The translations under genes and the position numbers were made by a program. A stretch of 64,000 nucleotides of DNA from Pelargonium x hortorum (lineage: Eukaryota; Streptophyta; Magnoliopsida; Geraniales; Geraniaceae): assembly GCA_036897525.1 (NCBI GenBank), contig JAYMTJ010000011.1, forward strand, positions 1-64,000, written 5' to 3'. The notes beneath the pieces are model-generated. The model was not told the origin of the DNA. It saw only the letters and a program-made list of their open reading frames with translations, and ran no database searches. Shown piece by piece: positions 24,813-36,000 of this stretch; positions within the stretch are counted from its first letter, which is position 1; each line of letters starts with the position of its first letter.

Positions 24813-25778
24813 CAACACAAGCTCTCGAACATGCGGCTCCATAGGACACGAGGAATATCCCCTTATGCTTATGAAATTTCTTGTCTTTAATTAAAATTAA
24901 TAGTTTGCGGGTATAATAAATACCCATAATGGACAATCGTAAGCCTTTGATCTTAGATCCTATTTTTACCCACGAAGGTCTTTCTTTTCCAGTACAGGAA
25001 AAATTCCCGGAAGTAAGCAGACTAAACCTTGTGAGTCTCTCTCTTAAATTTAGGTGCAATGCAATTACATACTCATAATTAACCATGTTTATACTAGAAA
25101 TTAGAATACTTTAAGCACCCCCTTATTTTGGGAACTCCCCAGCCTTAAAATAGGATTAATTCCAAACTTCTCGGGTACTTTTTTTTTACCCTAAAATGAA
25201 GGAGAAGCGCTCTCTTTACAGACTATGGCAATTGTGCAACTAGCACGTGTACTTTAGGGATCAATAAGACCTTGTAATTGTCCCAAACACTAAATAAATA
25301 TAGATTCTTAAAAAGGACAATAAAGACATTTCCTACTAGTAACCCCAGACTTATAACTTTTTATTTGCTCAAAGTAACGAAATGAATTCTAAGAGAAGCC
25401 TACGCGCGGTATCTCTTTCACTAGGAAACTTTTGCTATGTTATACCCGCTAAAAAGAGATTCTAAAACTACCGGTTGAGGGAAAAGCCCCCCTATTTTTT
25501 AGTTATACAAAACTAACTACTCTACTAGACTCTAGAAAATATTATGTATGCGCAAGCGGAACTTAGTATCTTGCCTCTGGCTATATTCTTTATTTTGCGG
25601 TTTAGATTAATCAGAAGTACAGGTCAGAGTTAAGTTACAATGAATGCCTTTATAGGCAAGTTCAACACACTAAGCACAAACGCCTTTGTGCATTTTAAAG
25701 TAAAGGACCTAGAACGAGATTTACTCGCTTTTAAGGGGATTTTTTTTTTACATTTTGAAGAGTTTCGTGGTCTTTTAA

Positions 25779-25824
25779 GCTCAATTTTGATCCTGGAAAT
25801 CTAATAATATGCTAACTCAACCCT
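25779..25824 (+). pseudogene. Possible SSU rRNA 5'-end relic
   Basis: TTTGATCCTGG at 25786-25796 is the universal start motif of small-subunit rRNA (AGAGTTTGATCCTGGCTCAG). About 15 nt later AATATGCTAACTCA resembles the next conserved block of plant mitochondrial SSU rRNA (TATATGCTTAACACATG), with the intervening part shortened. The 11-mer is expected about 0.02 times by chance in the window, but many rRNA motifs were checked. No further rRNA sequence follows, so at most it is a decayed or fragmentary copy. Confidence 0.25.
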
Positions 25825-27010
25825 AATTTAAGGATTTACCTTTTCAGTTATTAGAGTAGAGAGTCAACAAAGTCTATTTCAGAACTCCTAGAATTCTCTC
25901 AGCCCTTTCCACGAGAATCCATTATATTGTATAGGTTAAACTCTTGTTAAATGTATTGTGCTCTAAATCTTCCAAGCAAAGAAAAGAGGCATTCGTAAAT
26001 TGCTTTGTCAGTATAGTTAAGATATAAAAAGACTCTATATGTCTTATTTTGTTACTGGACTGGATGAGCCTAGCAAGTGTTCTTAACTTCTAGCCCTACA
26101 ACTTATCCGCAACAGGGATATTATGTACCGGGTTTCCTATTAGTTAGTGAGTCATCTCTTTCAGCGAGCCGTGTCCAATACAATAACAATATAGATAGGA
26201 CTTAAGGTCTTTTTATCCCCTCTCTGTGGCAGGATACTTTTCCAGTTGTTGAATCTAGAATTTAGTAGAGAAACTCTTGACAGGATATTTAGTTGCAAAG
26301 GAAGCCTTTACTATTAGTTTTTTACTAGCAGACAAAAGTATACTAAAGGGGTTTTTTTATAGCTAACAAATTCTAGTTTAGGTAATTTAAGTAGGTTTCC
26401 TATTTCCCTTTCCTAAAAGCACTGACAAATAAGTATCCAGAAAGGGACCTGTTTGTACAAGTGAGGTCTTTATTTATCTTATTTTAGAAAGTCAATCTCG
26501 GGACTTAGGAAAGCAGATTGATACACATTTCTTCAGTATTAAAACGAAGTCCTTTATTCATTAAGCCAAGAATGTACGGCGCTAGTAATAAGAGATCGAA
26601 TTCCAAGGGTAAAGCACAAAGGCAATTAGAATAGTGTCGGGGGTTCCTGTGGATTTAACTTCAGTCTTTGTATCTATAGAGTTTTCAAAAGGAATGGAAA
26701 AGCCGGCAAGTAATAAGAATTTTTCCACTTCTTACAGACCAGAATAAGTTTAAGTTTTCAAACCTGTATTAGTAACCCAAAGGAACTTCTTTAGAAATAA
26801 GCTTTAGTATTTACCATAACATGTTTTGTACTTTTTTTTTTCATAGAATAGATGACAAGTATTTCTTAGTAATAACTGTTTTTCGAAGCTATACTTTTAT
26901 CTTATCTTGAATATACTAAGTAGAAACCCCTGTATTTAAGTAATTCCTGTGGAAACCCTACTACCATATACCTTGTTCAATACGCAACAAAACACTCTCA
27001 AAAGAAAAGG

Positions 27011-27060
27011 GAGGGTGGATAAGCAGTCATTCTATAGCCTTTGGTTCAATCCCCTATTAA
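27011..27060 (+). pseudogene. tRNA 3'-part relic
   Basis: GCCTTTGGTTCAATCCCCTA holds a T-loop (TTCAATC) closed by GG/CC and one outer T-A pair, similar to organellar T arms of the GGTTCAATCCC kind. Upstream, GGGTGGATAAGCAGTCATTC could be a degenerate 5' portion, but no acceptor or anticodon stem pairs. Weak. Confidence 0.2.
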
Positions 27061-28143
27061 AGTGGCACAAGATAAAGCTATAATCGCAAGAAGTTAAAAA
27101 AACTACTCTCTATATAGGGCCTTTTGGATTTTCTTATTTATATAAATGACTGGGACTAAGAGAGTACAAGACGAAAGTCGGAATCGAATAACAATATCCA
27201 GACTAGAGAACCAAGAACTTTTCGAATACCATAATAAATAATTAATTATAGAGATCCGTTAAGTAAAATCACAAGTAAAAGTTCTAAGCCTCCTCTCTTC
27301 TTTGTTTCGGGAATCCCTTTACTATAAGATGCTCTGTACTATATTCATTCCAAAGATGCATAAACCATTGAGTTTCCAACTAATACTGCACTTTTCAAAA
27401 GTGTGTGCTTCTACGTAGGAGTGACCAATTCCTATAGGAAGTTTAGATAAAGTTGAGTGAAATTCGGTTGGAAAATTTTTGATTATTATATGATAAAAGT
27501 GTGGTTGAAAGTACAAAAAGTAACTCCATTTGAGAATTTTACATTGTCATTTTATTGCTATGTTAGTGTTTGCTTGGGTGGACTATTTCAACTAACCGAA
27601 CAAAGGTAATACTAGGCTTACGGACTAAAAAATGGCTCCCTTGCTTTCATATCAATCCTATAACTCTCTCTGCTTTTGCAAAACTCTGTAGACAAACTGA
27701 ATGCGCTTTTATGGATTTCTTCATCAGGTTCCAACCCCTTATTTCGATCTCAATAAGCCCAAGAATTGAAATTTCCTAAACTATCTACACTTCTAAAAAG
27801 TCTTTAGTGCTTTTCTCAATCAAGTTATTTGTCCTAAACTTCTGGCATAATAAATGAAGAGGCTCGAAAGGCATTCTACATACAATAGCAATATGTTTGT
27901 ATACTATATACCACTGCCACCTTTAGAGAGATACACATGCTCTGTTTTACTCTTATCTACAAGAAAGATCATCTAAAGTTGGCAGTCTTTGCCCCTTTCT
28001 CAGTCGGAATGCATTATCTCCTTCTCATCCAATGGGAATATTCTGTTTGTGATGGTATCTTAGGCATTGGAAACTTTGCAATCTCTCTATACATTCTCTA
28101 ATTTAGTAGGAGCCTTTAGATAGAGATTGAGTTATCGCATTGA

Positions 28144-28196
28144 AAGGTCAATCGATTCTTCAATTAGGTTGTAGCAGCAGGTTCAAATCCCTTTCT
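28144..28196 (+). pseudogene. tRNA 3'-half relic
   Basis: AGCAGCAGGTTCAAATCC ends in an exact B-box match (28180-28190), the usual T-stem 5' strand plus loop. The expected partner CTGCT is replaced by CTTTC. Upstream, GATTCTTCAATT could be an anticodon loop (TCA with T33 and A37), but its stem does not pair. It sits in the 27.5-28.3 kb stretch of higher complexity. Confidence 0.3.
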
Positions 28197-30788
28197 TCTT
28201 ACTCTTTTGGTTCCAATGGGGCTTTCAAGAGAGCTATTCCATCCCTTCTTCCTTTATTTAGTTATTTTATTAGAGATCCATTACCGTCACAGGAAGAACT
28301 AAGGCAATCTGTCTCTGTCAAATAGATCACAAACGGGACACTGCTCCAAGAACTGTACTCACTTGCAACACCGACTTAAAGGTTTTTTTTTTGAAGGTGA
28401 TGGTATAGCTAGAGAGTGCGTATACAAGTAAAACATGAAGATCCAGTGCTTTAACTCTGAAAACTTATTCATTTACGGCACATTTAGGGATCCTGTCTGT
28501 CCTGTTTCCCGAGTCATTTTATAAACTGTAAGGAAAATCCCAACCAATAAGAGTGCGTATAGTTCTAGTAAGCCCTCTAAAAGGAATGTGAATATAGATC
28601 CAGGGCCCGGTCTTCCTTTAATGTATATAGGTAATCTAGGTGCAATTATGAGAGGAGAAGCAAGTCCTAGTTTATGTTTATGGGCACTTTCCTATGTGTA
28701 TCCCATGTGTTTAGAAACAAGTTATGAGTAGGAGTTTGGCAGGTCTGTGATTGGCTAGATTAGTAGCTTGGTTTCAGTGTTCCAGGGCTTTACGAATTGA
28801 ACGTACTAGTTTCTAAGTTTTTTAGTCTATAAGGTTAAAGAAATAAGACTGAGGCTAAGGGCTAGTCCAGGTATTTGAGATAGGTATATAACTAAAAGAG
28901 CGTCAGGAGATAGCGGGTTTTATAATAAGAATATTGACTTAACAATTTACCTTGGAGTGCAGTGCAAACCAATAAGTCAAATTACAAAGCTAATAACTTA
29001 TAAAGGAAAGACGCGTACCAAATAGATACTCTAGAGATTAGTACCCTTACTTGAAGAAATTTTAGGACTTGGCAAGATTTCATTTACAAGATAAAGTAAC
29101 TAGCCTTTTAAGACTTAGGAATTTTGGAAAAAGAGTTCTGTTCTACTAATTTAACAAAGCTGAGCAGTCAAAATAGCAGGAATTCTGATAGTATAGTAAC
29201 TATAATTAGCAGAAGAAAAGTCCAATAACTCAGCAACCTGACGCGGCTATCTGGGCATACCTATTATAAACATAGAGATTCTCAAAAGGGAGCTATTCAA
29301 AAAATTATGTTCTATACAAAAGCTACTTTACCCTTCAGGATTAAAAAGGAAGGAAAACCTTGACTTTTTTAAGTAAGTTCACTAAATAGGAAGCGGCCTT
29401 ATGCCTTATGGAAGGTAAACTTTCAATTCCGAGTTAGACGATTTCTTTTAATTTAGAAATAGTATAGAGCCCGGTGCAGAGGCTCAAAGAATTAGTCCGC
29501 GTGTGGGAAAGATTACTTGAGTGTACTTCGCAGTGTTTTTTTGAATAAGAGACCCCGTCCAGTTTGATGAGGCATTACTCCTTCTCTTTTTTATACTCCA
29601 ATACAGTTTTTTACGAATTCTATTAATTATGTTAGAAGTTTTCCGCAGGATTAGATTAATAAGGCAATTAACTGGAACTATAGAACACGTGGCCTATCCT
29701 TTTCATAACTTTTAAGTATGGCTTACTCGAAACTTCATTACAGGTCCCTCTACTTGCTAATAACCTAGTAATAATCACATCACAAAAACGTTACAAATTT
29801 TACTGCATTCTCTGAATCTGAATTACACAAAAAACTTATGGCATTTATAACATAGTAATCAGATTGGATTCCGTTTTTTATTGATTACTTAACTAATTTC
29901 TAGAAAATTCTAGGATCCCGCAAAGAAGTTTTAGGAGGTTTCTCTTTTCCTTTCCTCTATTAAAGTATTTACTTTAGTAACACAAATTCTATATTATTAA
30001 GTCATTCCCTTAAGGCTGGAATCCTTTTTATTTCCTATTCTCGGTATTTTTATGGTATGCTTTTAGTTTTATTTGCTAAAGTAGTGTAATACAAGTCAAG
30101 TGGTAAAGTCAAGTAATATGTACAAAAAGTAAGCTAGCCTAAGCTTTATGATAAAGTTTCTTTCTAGGTAGTTTTTCTACGGAAAGTACATTCTTTACTG
30201 ACTGACTCCTTTTTGGTTTCCCCTTACTTATTTTAGGGAGCCGGTGCCTAGAACCTGTCTTTCCTAATTTTTTACTTTCAAGCAGTTAGTATTTCAGGGT
30301 TTCGTAACGAGAGCAGCTATTACTAGTGGTTTTCAATATCTAAAGGAATTCTAAGTTCTGTGTAATATGTATTTCTAATAGAACAAATGAAAAACCTTTA
30401 TCTAACTCGGGGTATTAAAAAGTACTTGAAATATGCTCATCCAAACCTTAAATGTACAAAAAAACTTTAGGAGAGCGGGGGAAGCCCTTTAACGATAGAA
30501 CTCCTTTTGACATTTTACTTAAATTAAAGGTACCTTTTTTTGAATATGACTTAGTGAAGTCTGTATTTATTTCATTAAGAGATCTTTCCACAAGTCGAAT
30601 TCTAGCTCGTATATTTCTAGATATTTCCTTTGTTTATTCAGGTTTATAACACTTTAGGTTTGTTCTCAATTCTTTTTAGAATAAAACCTAATTTAGGGAG
30701 GTCTTTCTAAGAGCTAAATATCGAAAACGATAACTCATACTTAGCCTAACCTATAAAATCTCCTAAGAAGTCCTTCGGTAACATGAGG

Positions 30789-30840
30789 CCGTCCCTTTAG
30801 ATTCGAACCTGTGCGAGCACCCGACTCCGATTCGACGATG
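30789..30840 (-). pseudogene. tRNA 3'-half relic, Glu-like
   Basis: Minus strand: CATCGTC, a GTCGGGTGCTC block, GCACAGGTTCGAATC, then AAAGGGACGG. Order and spacing resemble organellar tRNA-Glu (…CATCGTC…GACACGGGTTCGATTCCCGTAAGGGA), including an AAGGGA-like acceptor 3' strand. The T-stem 3' strand is missing, and the anticodon TTC is not seen. No GTCCCTT acceptor 5' strand was found upstream. A Ser/Leu-type class II variable arm is an alternative reading of the GAGTCGGGTGCTC part. Confidence 0.35.
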
Positions 30841-33003
30841 TAAAAAGTATAGTTTAGTAAGCCCGTCGATTAACTTCCCAATAGAGTTCATTTGAATTCG
30901 TTTATCGATTACTATTCTTTTTATTCCAATAACCCACAATTGAAAAATTTAGAGTATTTGAAACCAGGGTCTACAGATTTTTTTTCGGCTGTACCCAACT
31001 GTAAGGTTCCTGTTATTGCTAACATTAAAGTCTAGTAAAGCCGGAACCCGGAATATAAAGAAATAGAAAGCGCCGAGACTCGACTCTTTTAAAAAGGGTC
31101 CGTGGATCCGTCAAGGATTAAAAAAAGACAATTAGAATTCAATACTAGAACTCGTCCTCTTACTTAATCTAAGCAAAAAACTATTTACAGGGTAACATTT
31201 TACAAAGAACCTAAGGATCTAAGATCCCCGTTTGGAAAACGTATAGGAAGAATAGCTTGTAATGAATTACTTTGTGTTGCTTAATTTCAGCTGTATAGGG
31301 TATTAACTCGGGTTACTATACTAACTCTGGCCGGTATTCTAGGTTAATGGAATAAGGGACGCTGCTTAGAGAATAACATTTTTACGTGTAAAACTAAAGC
31401 CTTGAGAAAATAGAGATATTCAGACAATCCTATTTTAAGTGAAAATAGAACTCTAATAGAGAGAAGAGGAGTAAGGCTGGTAAGATAGCAGCTGTCAAGA
31501 TAGAGATTCCTGTTATAGCTTTGAGTAAGATACAGGATAGCAAAGGTATGCAGAATAAGATCTCTCACTTCGGTGTCCTGTTCGAATTCTGGAATGGAAA
31601 AATTCCTACTAATGCTATATCATATTTAAAAACGAGTTCTTTACTTTATGTCTTTTTCTTACTTGGCTTGGAATTTCTAAGCAGGCATACAAGCTTTAGC
31701 TTTTTTTTTTCTATTTATGAAACCCGTGTTTTATTCTTGATAAGATCAAGTATCTCTATTTAGGATGTGCTCTTAATCTAAAAGTAGAGCTTGGTTAACC
31801 CAGTGATTAAGATGGAAAAAAATATGAGAAACCCCTTGTCACATCTAACTCTAAAGGATTTCAATATACATAATATAGGCTCCACTTACACACTGCACGA
31901 CAGCCTTTAGAGGCTTTTCACAACCGAGTGTCCAAAAGTTATACTAGGGTAAACAAACGTAAGGAGTTAAGTAATAGCGAAGGGTAAGTCGATTAGATTA
32001 GAGAGCTTAATTATTTATTAGATATTATAACGCCCTGAATTTGGTTTAATAAAGTATTCTTTATTTTCGTTTTCTGGTAATAAAAAGTAAGCTTAGGATT
32101 ACGTATTAAGGGTTACCTTCAAGAGTGTATACTTATCAAACAAAGAGAAAACTGACTCAAAAAGTCCACAAGAAACAGCCTAGTAAAGTCTGTTTTAACA
32201 GAGTTCTCAACAAAAGAAAGCCTTTTCCTACATGAAAGGTTAAGATGCTACTCACAAAATGGGAGGGCCCAGAAATTTCCTTTTGTTTGGCTCCTATATT
32301 TCCAGGCTCAGTAGATATAGAGAGTAATCTTTCTTTCTCGAGTTTCCCATATTGTATAAAATATATATAACTTTTTTAGAATAGAACCTTTATTTTATAG
32401 TTAAATAAGTACAGTCTGTGTAGTAGGGTCGGAAATATATATAGTATTATGCCCAGCATTGAGTAGTTCTGAGGACTTGTAAGACAAAGAGATGTACTAA
32501 AAAAAAGTATATATATCTACTCGGGAAAGCTTTTACCACACTGTAGTAATATAGAGAAAGTCTGTCTTTATTGTGACTCCTGCTATGGGATACTGAGGTC
32601 TGTTTTTTTTACTTAATTTAATTCTAAAGGGGTCTCAGAAGAATATGAGATATTCACTTATCTAAATGATACATTAACATTCCGGTACTCCCGCATAATG
32701 AAAATTTTCAACTAAACTAAATTTGATATAGTAAAAAACTTGTACCATAGACCAGAATCGGAAAGGTCTTATATATAACAGAGCCGGGAAGAGAAGAGTA
32801 CTTTTAAGTTTTTGTTGAACACAATAAAGCCCAGTATATCAACCCTTGGCAAGCAAGTGCCTGAGAAAAAACTAGATTTAGTATTCAGATAAAACTTTCA
32901 ACACTATTGAATTCTTTTTCTTTGCTAGAAAACTTTGAATTACTACTATTTATTTTAGAACATAGAGTATAAATAGGGAGAGATTGCTTTGCCATACATA
33001 ATA

Positions 33004-33029
33004 GGCTCTTCCAACTGAGCTAGACACCC
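33004..33029 (-). pseudogene. tRNA 5' half (acceptor strand plus D arm), Lys/Val-type
   Basis: Minus strand: acceptor-like GGGTGTC, then TAGCTCAGTTGGAAGAGC, then C. The D arm has stem GCTC/GAGC, T8-A9, and the AGTTGG loop with invariant GG, i.e. a textbook A-box. About 24 of 26 bases match what I recall of plant mitochondrial tRNA-Lys (GGGTGTATAGCTCAGTTGG, then TAGAGC). After base 26 the sequence diverges, and no anticodon arm, T arm or GACACCC partner strand follows within several hundred bases. A truncated gene copy is the simplest reading. A half gene whose other half lies elsewhere is the bolder one. Confidence 0.6.
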
Positions 33030-36000
33030 TTGAATAAGAGTTTCCTTCTCTCTCGGAGTCTCATAGTAAAAGAGAAGATTTTATCTATCTAAATAATGAC
33101 AATATAGAGTTCAGCGGCCTCGTTCAGGTACCAACCAAGAAGGAGCCTTTATTAAAGTATTTATAGTAACTGTGAAAGATACCTCGTAGACCTTGCTCTT
33201 ATAAAACCTCTCAGAAAATTAATAAAGCTAAGGAGTTTATACCTCCTATTCCGATATACCTCGATCTCTATTCTTTGAATATAGCCTGATACTATTAGTC
33301 GACCCTCGCCCTTCCATGTATGGCGGTATTTCCGACATTTCCCAGAATAAAGATACCCAGTATAATTGCATAAGCTAGGATAATATACTAGACTCTTGGG
33401 GACTGTAATTCTTATTACTATTATTTATGCTCTCAGAGTAGTTATCGCTGAACCTAACTTGTTAATAGACCCAGTTCCGACTAGCTTAATCCTACATTTT
33501 CTCGAATTTTGGGCTATATAAACTAAACTCTGTACTTCTGAGGGAGATACATTAATTCTAATTTGTTAGAGACCAGTACTTCTTGTACACTTGAAGTTGG
33601 CAAAGTACTAGATAAAGTAGGAACTCGCAGCGTTGGCTGAATTTCATTATTTCTTTTAGATTTATCCTAATAATATAATATGAAGGAAGAAGTTATTAAT
33701 TTCATTATTATTAAAGGAGTTTTTGTACTTGTGGAAGTTGCCTAGACTTACAAAGTCTCGCCCGTTCTTTTGAAATTCTTTATTTTATAGGTTCAACATT
33801 CATCTAGTACTTTGCAAAAAAAAGTACAACTTTGTTTGAAATTCTGCCATGTATGTAGTTTGTCACAGTCGAATTTTTAGTTCCTACCAAAATCGGGATA
33901 TACTATAAAGTTATAATATTGTAGTGTTAGCGTTTAGTAATTCTCGTAGATCAAGCCCTGTAAAAACCCGTTTATTAAAAGGAAGCTCAAAAGGATCACG
34001 GTGTACCCCTTATACTTGTTAGGTTAGACCCGGGTTGTTTGTATTGTAATGCGAATCTTAGAGAATCACTTAATTAGAATAGACTCAATTCTAGTAGTAA
34101 AGTAATAGTGATTATAGCTTCGTAAAAAAGTAAAACGTTTCTAGAGTATACCTCTTTCACTTAACTAAAGCAAAGTGCAATGGATCCCAGTATATACTGC
34201 TTAGTTAGCTTTGTTAGGGCGAACCTACCTATACTATTGTACACCCAGGATTCTAAATGAAAATGCTCTTTAGGGCTTGGGAATCTCAGATACCGTGGGT
34301 CTTTTAAAACCTTTACTTGTTTTCTGGCTAAAGAAAGAATGCCCTCTCGAGAGAGAACCTTTCCTTTATATAAAGAAAAACTTTGACCGGGCAAAAAAAA
34401 AGTCTTACTCCTCTTAAAGATTCTTATTATAGTGTGTATCCGCTCTTAGGCGCTTTGTCTCTTGTCAGTGTATGTAATGTTTCATTTTCTTAAAAATGGT
34501 ACAAGGTTTACTATCCCTAAACCCTAAATGGAGGGGCCCTCTAATCAAATATATTTACGAGTTTGCTTAACAGGAACCTACCCTACTTGGATAAACCTGT
34601 ATAAGTGGGGCTTAATCAAGAAGCTTTGTACAAGAAGCACTCATTTTTTTCTTAGATTATTTTAATCCGAATCACTTAAATAGACTTTATTTAATACGCT
34701 AGCCAACTTCTTATTCTCAATCCTTTCCATTAGTCGACCATGGATACTCTAGCGGCATTTATATACATTTTAAATGACTTTAGTACTTGTTTGAGTAAGG
34801 GGCCTCTTAAGCTAAATGAGAGCATAAATTTGAAAATAGAGACCCCTCTTCTTTGAAGCACAAGTCAAGTAGGCCCAGGGAGCTTAACTTATAGTAGAAT
34901 TTACCGGGTTTTATCAACTTTTAATTGGAACGTGAGCTTGAGTCATAGGTGTTCAAATTTGAGGCTTTCTCCATCTCGGTATGCTTATAAAAAAAAAAAT
35001 CCATTGTTATATCCTGCTCGAGGGTTGCACTAAGACCCTTTTGAGTTTTACATCATTTTGATTCTATAAATATCTTAGTTAGTATAGTACTAAGCGTCTA
35101 ACTTTAAATACCCGTTTTATTATATTAACGGGCAGGGTATTACCGAAAGCCCAAAATGCTTCCAGTTGGTTCGAGAAATTCTAAATCTACCGAATTCTTA
35201 TAAATTTAAGGAGCAAGCTCTATTTTCAAGTTGACTGAGTTAGTTTACTTTACTAAAATCCTGTACAAGGGCACAATAAAGGAGTTATGAGAAAGAAAGA
35301 GTTTAGATATTACCTTAATGTTTGTGAGGAGATTCTGGGTAGTATTTCCTATTTCATCTTCTATTAAAGGTTTTCTAGTTCTAGTTACAGCTAATAGGCA
35401 TTCCTAAAGAGCCTTAGAGATCTCAAGCAAGTATAGTTTCAGACCTAAAAAACGTCTTTAATAACAGGGTAAAGGCACCTAGACAAGAAAAGCAAAGCTG
35501 TCACTGAGGATATGAATGAGTTAAGCCGGTCCATAGCAATCCCTTAGTAGCAGACAGTAGGCCCAAGTTCAAATAAGAAGAATAGAGGTTCATGGTTGCT
35601 CTATCTGTAAAAGAGTTCCAGAATTGTAGCTCTTGGGTTTTTGTTGGTTTCTGTCAAGCAAAGGAGAGAATCCAATTTGTATTAGTATTGAGTGATACAT
35701 GAGCTTAGAAGGAGCTAATTGCTATTCTTGTCTAATGTCCTTAAATTAGGACGAGGTAAGCCGGCATAAGGAGATTTTGTATTCCAGTATTTGTGTATTC
35801 TGTATTTTGCAAGGCACAGATTTTCGATTTACAGCTTATCTTCAGTTCAGCTTTATTATAAGTTTTTGTTTATAGTATAAAGGTTTCCTTAAAATTCGAA
35901 TATCCGAGATCTTTTTGGGCTTGCTGGGGTACTTTTTTGTCATAGGGGCTAAACGTTCCAGGAACAGAGGCTCGCCTTAATATTAGTGATTAGTGTATTC

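Larger units (their letters stand above)
24000..32000. other. Gene-free segment, 24-32 kb
   Basis: No supported gene. Two open frames lie in a row on the minus strand, 24778-25086 (102 codons) and 24262-24537 (91 codons). Neither has a recognisable motif, and both lengths are within chance for the window. The segment carries four T-arm relics (24785-24812, 27011-27060, 28144-28196, 30789-30840 minus) and a possible SSU rRNA 5'-end relic at 25779-25824. The stretch 27540-28330 reads less AT-rich and more complex than its flanks. From 28.4 to 30.7 kb and from 30.9 to 32 kb nothing was recognised. Confidence 0.7.

Noticed and set aside
24262-25086. Two consecutive minus-strand open frames (102 and 91 codons)
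   Set aside because: No recognisable family, lengths within chance, a 240-bp gap with several stops between them, and the first overlaps a tRNA T-arm relic.
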